Source: Megalonaias nervosa
Taxonomy: Eukaryota > Mollusca > Bivalvia > Unionida > Unionidae
DNA length: 64,000 nucleotides
NCBI GenBank assembly: GCA_016617855.1
Contig: JAECUM010006809.1
Span: forward strand, 15,001-79,000
Direction: 5' to 3'
Part shown: positions 59,805 through 64,000 of the stretch, piece after piece
Layout of the letters: each line of letters opens with the position of its first letter
Position numbering within the stretch: position 1 is the stretch's first letter
Program-made: the position numbers and the translations under genes
Notes under the pieces: model-generated
The model's input: only the letters and a program-made list of their open reading frames with translations
Told to the model about the DNA's origin: nothing
Databases searched by the model: none

Positions 59805-60482
59805 GTACAGTCTCAATCACCTACAATAAGTTCATTGATAGACGTTTTAATTATTTGTTGAATTTGTTCTTTTTAAATTCATACATCAATTTTCCACAAG
59901 TTCAGAAGTTAATAGTTTGCATGCATTTGTCTTGAATGTAATAGGAATCATGTATCCTAAGAATTTTTCATGCATTACTTCTGACACAAATCATGTGAAT
60001 AATTAAATTCATAGCTTACATTATATATATCACGTATGGTAAGAACTGATTTTCTATGTCTGGAAATGTATATCAATGAATTGCTAGTTAGCAAGTAATG
60101 TAGCTGGGACATGGAGTGAAGTCCATTAATTCATTTGTGTAAATAAGTTCTAAATTCTTTTCAGGTGAGAAATTGGCACATGATGACTAAGGTAGACCAG
60201 TTAGTGATTCATAGCCCACTGGGGTGCAGTATTAGTTACTAAGATGTCTAGTTTAGTTATTGTTCCAGTTATGAATGCAGCTAGCAGCTAGGAAAATGAC
60301 ATTAATTTTATGAGGATATGGTTATGTGTATATCAGGTTGCTAACTGACCATACTAGTCAACCTTTTGGGTTACAATATGATGATATCTGACATAACAAG
60401 ACTGGGAATATTGTTCGACACCAGAAAAGAAAAACCTGACAAATATTTAGGTTGCATTTTATTTCTTTGAAGGAAAAAACAG
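59805..60482 (+). other. Putative intron between the two candidate exons
   Basis: Starts gtacag and ends with a pyrimidine-rich tract 'ttgcattttatttctttg' and then 'gaaggaaaaaacag'. The distance from tract to AG is a little long, which lowers confidence. No repeats inside. Confidence 0.35.
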
Positions 60483-60625
60483 CTTCATATGTGTATCATG
60501 CAGAGGAATGGAGAACAGAAAACCAGGTTGCAGCTGATGAGCTGGAAGAGGCAGGAGATATAAAGAAAAGAGGAAAGGAATATGGCAACTCTGACCTCTC
60601 ACCAACACTGACTGTGAGAGGCTGA
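60483..60625 (+). CDS. Candidate last exon of an unidentified host gene
   Basis: In phase with the exon at 59663-59804. It reads (A)SYVYHAEEWRTENQVAA, then an acidic/basic stretch DELEEAGDIKKRGKEYG and ends SDLSPTLTVRG before TGA at 60623-60625. Forty-six codons without a stop and a charged, coiled-coil-like make-up support coding. I see no AATAAA close downstream, so the 3' end is undefined. Together the two exons give about 94 residues of a C-terminus of unknown function. Confidence 0.4.
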
Positions 60626-60984
60626 GCAAATGAGTTTGATCATTCACTTGATTCTATGATGAAATTTGTTTTATTAGTATAACAGAATGGTTAATTGCAT
60701 TTCTTATAAATTTTGTAATTCTATTTCTAAGAGAAAGTGTATCATTCAAATGTCATGTTCAATTTCATTTTATCTAACTGATCAAACTGTCATATTTCAT
60801 ATATGGGGGCTCCTGTTGTTCCATTATATTTCTCTGCTCAGATCTGTTATTCCATCCACTAATTTCATATTTTATGTTATTAATTACACAATCCAGGCAA
60901 TAACACTGTCGTCAATAATATCCTGGATAACGATACCCAAACCAAAGGCGCCATAACAAGTGGACAGCCCTAACACAATATAAC
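60626..60984. other. Possible 3' UTR or non-coding sequence
   Basis: AT-rich with an 89-residue chance frame; no poly(A) signal of the AATAAA type noticed. Confidence 0.3.
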
Positions 60985-61590
60985 TAGAAATATGATTTAT
61001 CTTAGAGTGCAACTAGAAATATGGTTTAATTTACAGCATAACTAGAAAATGGTGTAATTCACAGTACAATTAGAAATAAGGTGTAAAGTACAGTATAACT
61101 AGAAATATGGTTTAACTTAGTGCAACTAGGAATATAGTGTAATTTACAGTGCAACCAGGAATATGGTGTAATTTACAGTATAACTAGAAATATGATGTAA
61201 TTTACAGTATAACTAGAAATATGGTGTAATTTACAGTATAACTAGAAATATGGTGTAAAATCTACAGTATAAAAAAAAATGGTGCAATTTACAGTATAAC
61301 TAGAAATATGGTGCAATCTACAGTATAACTAGAAATATGGTGTAATTTACAGTATTACTAGAAATATGGTGTAATTTACAGTATAACTACAAATATGGTG
61401 TAATCTACAGTATAACTAGAAATAAGGTGTAATAACAGTATAACTAAAAAATATGGTGTAATCTACAGTATAACAAAAAATATGGTGTAATTTACAGTAT
61501 AACTAGAAATATGGTGTAATTTACAGTATAACTAGAGATAAGATGTCATTTACAGTGTAACTATAAATAAGGTGTAATCTACAGTATCCA
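60985..61590. repeat. 29-bp minisatellite family X, array 2
   Basis: About twenty units of 'agaaatatggtgtaatttac' plus 'agtataact'. Indel variants ('aataacag', 'aaaaaaaat') occur. Same family as arrays 1 and 3. Confidence 0.95.
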
Positions 61591-62694
61591 CTGTTTTCAT
61601 GTCACATCACAAAACGTGTGTAATTTCATACCCGCCATTTTGATACCCAAGCCACGTACAATGACACCTAACAAGACTGTTATTCCCACATAAATGCAAA
61701 GACATTTCTCATTTTGTGAGCAAGAAAGAAAATCCTACTACATCACATTCTGTTGGGTATGTCAGCCGCATGAGACTTAATGCATGTCTTTCCCTTTTTT
61801 TCTTCAAGTAAACGTTTAAATTTCAACCATCTTTGTTATTCTTTCATAAACAAACAGATCCATCAATAAACAAATGGATACACAAACAAGTAGAAACGTA
61901 ATGATTTTCAATTTTCATAGGCTGAAAACAGTCGTTTGGTCGTTATTCAAATTTAAAAAGCCAATCATTAATACATAATTTCATATTTCTAAAAGCATTT
62001 CAAGAAACTCAGTTTTGACATTCCGCACAAGGTGATGTTCTGTTAGGAACATGTTTCATTTTAATAAACTCAAGATGAAACTTTTTTGAACGTTTGTCAC
62101 TTTTATTCAGTATCATTGGACGTCCAGTAATACAAAAACAATATTTGACCATACTAATTAAAATTGGTTTGTCAGCTGTCTATTGGCAATAGCACTTCTT
62201 TTCACAAAAAGTATTTGTACATAAAAGTTCTGGCATAATACATATGCTATGAAATTTTCATTCCGTAACTGATATTGTATCCCGATGATCTATATCTGGA
62301 AATGGAAATACTCTTTCAGGATGACAATCTTAGGGACATCATACAAAATAGTAAAAAATATGAATATTGTCTGTTTGTCAAAAATAACTGCATTTCTATT
62401 TTATAGCAATATGCATGATTACGGTTCAACTTCACTCTTCTGTCTTTCGATATAAGCCAGGGAACTTCCAGCTTTATTTTTACTTTCGAGGCTTAATTTC
62501 ATATACAATCTATGTATTATTTCAATAAAGTAAATATCCTTATCGACAATTAAATTAGATTTATATCTTGAATATATGTGATGACTGATGTTGACAGAAG
62601 TTTGTTAGGGACTCAAAATGGAAGCACAAGGTGCGTGCACGTTGCTTTGTGGGTATTTGCATACACAATCATGACGTCTGTGAAAACAACCCAT
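61591..62694. other. Unique sequence between two arrays of the same minisatellite
   Basis: About 1.1 kb with no open frame above 60 residues and no recognised mobile-element ends. It begins 'ccactgttttcatgtcacat' and ends 'gaaaacaacccataactaga'. It may be an insertion that split one array, or two arrays grown from separate seeds. Four other 300-base stretches of this kind lack any visible feature too. Confidence 0.4.
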
Positions 62695-62872
62695 AACTAG
62701 AAATATGGTGTAATTTACAGTATAACTAGAAACATGGTTTAATTGACAGTGCAACCAGAATTATGTAATTTACAGTACAAATAGAAATATGGTGTAATCT
62801 ACAGTATAACTAGAAATAATGTGTAAATTACAACTAGAAATATGGTGTAATTTACAGCACAACCAGAAATAC
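62695..62872. repeat. 29-bp minisatellite family X, array 3
   Basis: Six units ('tagaaatatggtgtaattta' with 'cagtataac'), with a few short ones. It ends about 155 bp before the Tigger-like element. Confidence 0.93.
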
Positions 62873-63027
62873 CTATTTCCCAATGCACTGTGAAATGTAT
62901 ATACTGAAAAACTGCGTGACACAAGAAATACTGAAGCAATCTGAAAAGTACAAATAATTTTTCTAAAAAAACCCAACTATATCGCTGTTTTCTGACATGA
63001 TATTGACAACTACCCATAATTCTATTA

Positions 63028-63890
63028 CAATAAACCACCAATTTTCCGGCACCCTTGGTTCCAAAGCCTTGCCAGATTAACAGATTTGCCAGGCCAACCG
63101 AGGTCATGCATCACTAATATTATGCAGTTTCATATGCATTATACACCTGCTCAGGATTGAGGTGCTCATCAACTACAAGCTTCTGAAATTCATCCACATA
63201 CTCGGCAACTTCTTCGTGGTCTACAGACTGTTTTTCTCCACACACTTTATGCATGGAAATTCCATGACGCTTCTTGAACCTTTGAAGCCATCCTTCACTA
63301 TAGTCACACTCATGTTCTACTTTAAGTTCTTTATGAAACAACTGAGCCTGGTCCATTACCATCCTGCTTGACAAGTCCATTCCATCACTCTGACATTGTC
63401 TAAACCATTCCATCATATCTTGGTCATGCTCAGTACTTTCTCAGTAGCAGTTTTTCTAATGTTCATTCACTTCTTGGAATCATGGTCTGAATTGAATTTC
63501 AATATTTTGTCCCTCTGCTTCTTAATATTGTAAACAGTTAATGAACCATATGTGTCACACAGCTTTCGCACGAAAACACCACGGTCCAGTTATTTCAACA
63601 GTTCTACTTTATCTTGTATCGATATTGACTGGTGTTTAAGCTTGACACCACCACTGACACTGGCATCTTTCTTAGAAGCCATAGCTAGGGTTAAATGTAA
63701 GTAAAATAACCTAAGAATTGCACAAAATACAGGCATCACCATCGACAACTGCAGTGTAAATAATCCAAGTGAGTCCGTGCCCAGTAAACTAATTTGGCGA
63801 TGTCTGGAATTTCAAGTGCCCTCTCATAATTTTATCTGGACTAAAAGAGGTGCCAGACCATCCGTTGCTGGAAAATCTGTGGTTTACCTG
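63028..63890 (-). mobile_element. Tigger/pogo-like element, internally deleted (863 bp)
   Basis: Left end 'caataaaccaccaattttcc' then 'ggca'; right end in reverse 'caggtaaaccacagattttc' then 'cagca'. TA flanks both sides (63026-63027, 63891-63892). The gene runs on the minus strand and keeps only the N-terminal part of the transposase; about a kilobase of catalytic coding sequence expected after position 63120 is missing. Terminal repeats are diverged, so the copy is old. Confidence 0.85.
63120..63682 (-). pseudogene. N-terminal remnant of a Tigger/pogo transposase (CENP-B-like DNA-binding half)
   Basis: Starts MASKKDASVSGG at 63682. First helix-turn-helix: SISIQDKVELLK, stop (63590-63592), LDRGVFVRKLCDTYG and TVYNIKKQRDKIL. 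After a stop (63467-63469) and a frameshift near 63420 comes the CENP-B-type second DNA-binding domain: MMEWFRQCQSDG, DQAQLFHKEL, GWLQRFKKRHGIS. The frame ends EQVYNAYETA. In the family this motif is NADET, where Asp is the first catalytic acid; here it is Tyr. The rest of the catalytic domain is deleted. Dead copy. Confidence 0.92.
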
Positions 63891-63892
63891 TA

Positions 63893-64000
63893 ATTGGTGC
63901 CAGCCTGCTTAAAAAAATCATCTATAAATTAACTTTGTGTAAAATGTACCTGACTGCAAACACCTTAAATGCAAACAGGGTCTTGCTGCACCAGTCACTG
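63893..64000. other. Non-coding end of window
   Basis: Nothing recognised. Confidence 0.3.

Noticed and set aside
61591..62694. The 1.1-kb segment between two X arrays as a transposon
   Set aside because: I found no inverted ends, target duplication or coding remnant; left as unexplained sequence.

Overview
This looks like a piece of an AT-rich, intron-containing animal genome, most likely an invertebrate and plausibly a mollusc. I infer this from tRNA-headed SINEs, cut-and-paste DNA transposons with TA or 8-bp target duplications, GT/AG splice signals, and the long non-coding 'tolerant-spacing' repeats (for example the ~150-bp units rich in 'gaccttgacc' and 'gccatattgg'). I recognise these styles of repeat from mollusc genomes, but no single sequence here proves the phylum. 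There is no bacterial gene, operon, CRISPR array or rRNA.

The window is almost wholly non-coding. Host coding evidence is thin: one good first coding exon on the minus strand (31617-31743, with acceptor, ATG, acidic start and GTAAGT donor), a phase-compatible pair of plus-strand exons that would form a protein C-terminus (59663-59804 and 60483-60625), and a weak candidate near 25.05-25.23 kb. Most long open frames elsewhere are by-products of tandem repeats whose period is a multiple of three.

Repeats dominate. More than 30 different minisatellite arrays (periods about 19 to 150 bp) are spread over the window. The largest is a 2.2-kb array at 36.4-38.6 kb whose unit changes from 37 to 32 bp. 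One 29-bp family occurs as three separate arrays (54.7, 61.0 and 62.7 kb). Between them lie microsatellites, including two (CT)n(AT)n composites.

Mobile elements are well delimited by target duplications. SINE-A (tRNA head, CA-type tail) has five copies, one a 77-bp stub. SINE-B (tRNA head, CAA tail) has three copies. A looser SINE-C group has a 'caaggcacttta' core. A 177-bp TA-flanked MITE occurs twice with identical length. A 606-bp Tigger/pogo-like element and a LINE 3' end are both inserted in one minisatellite at 18.1-19.3 kb. A complete hAT element (55542-59306) has 16-bp perfect terminal inverted repeats and an 8-bp target duplication but a transposase broken many times. A deletion derivative of a Tigger/pogo element (63028-63890) keeps only the DNA-binding half of its transposase.

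I found no coordinated novel system. The most unusual features are the density of unrelated minisatellites, their use as landing sites for elements of different classes, the hAT element with fresh-looking ends around a dead gene, and the period switch inside the 2.2-kb array.
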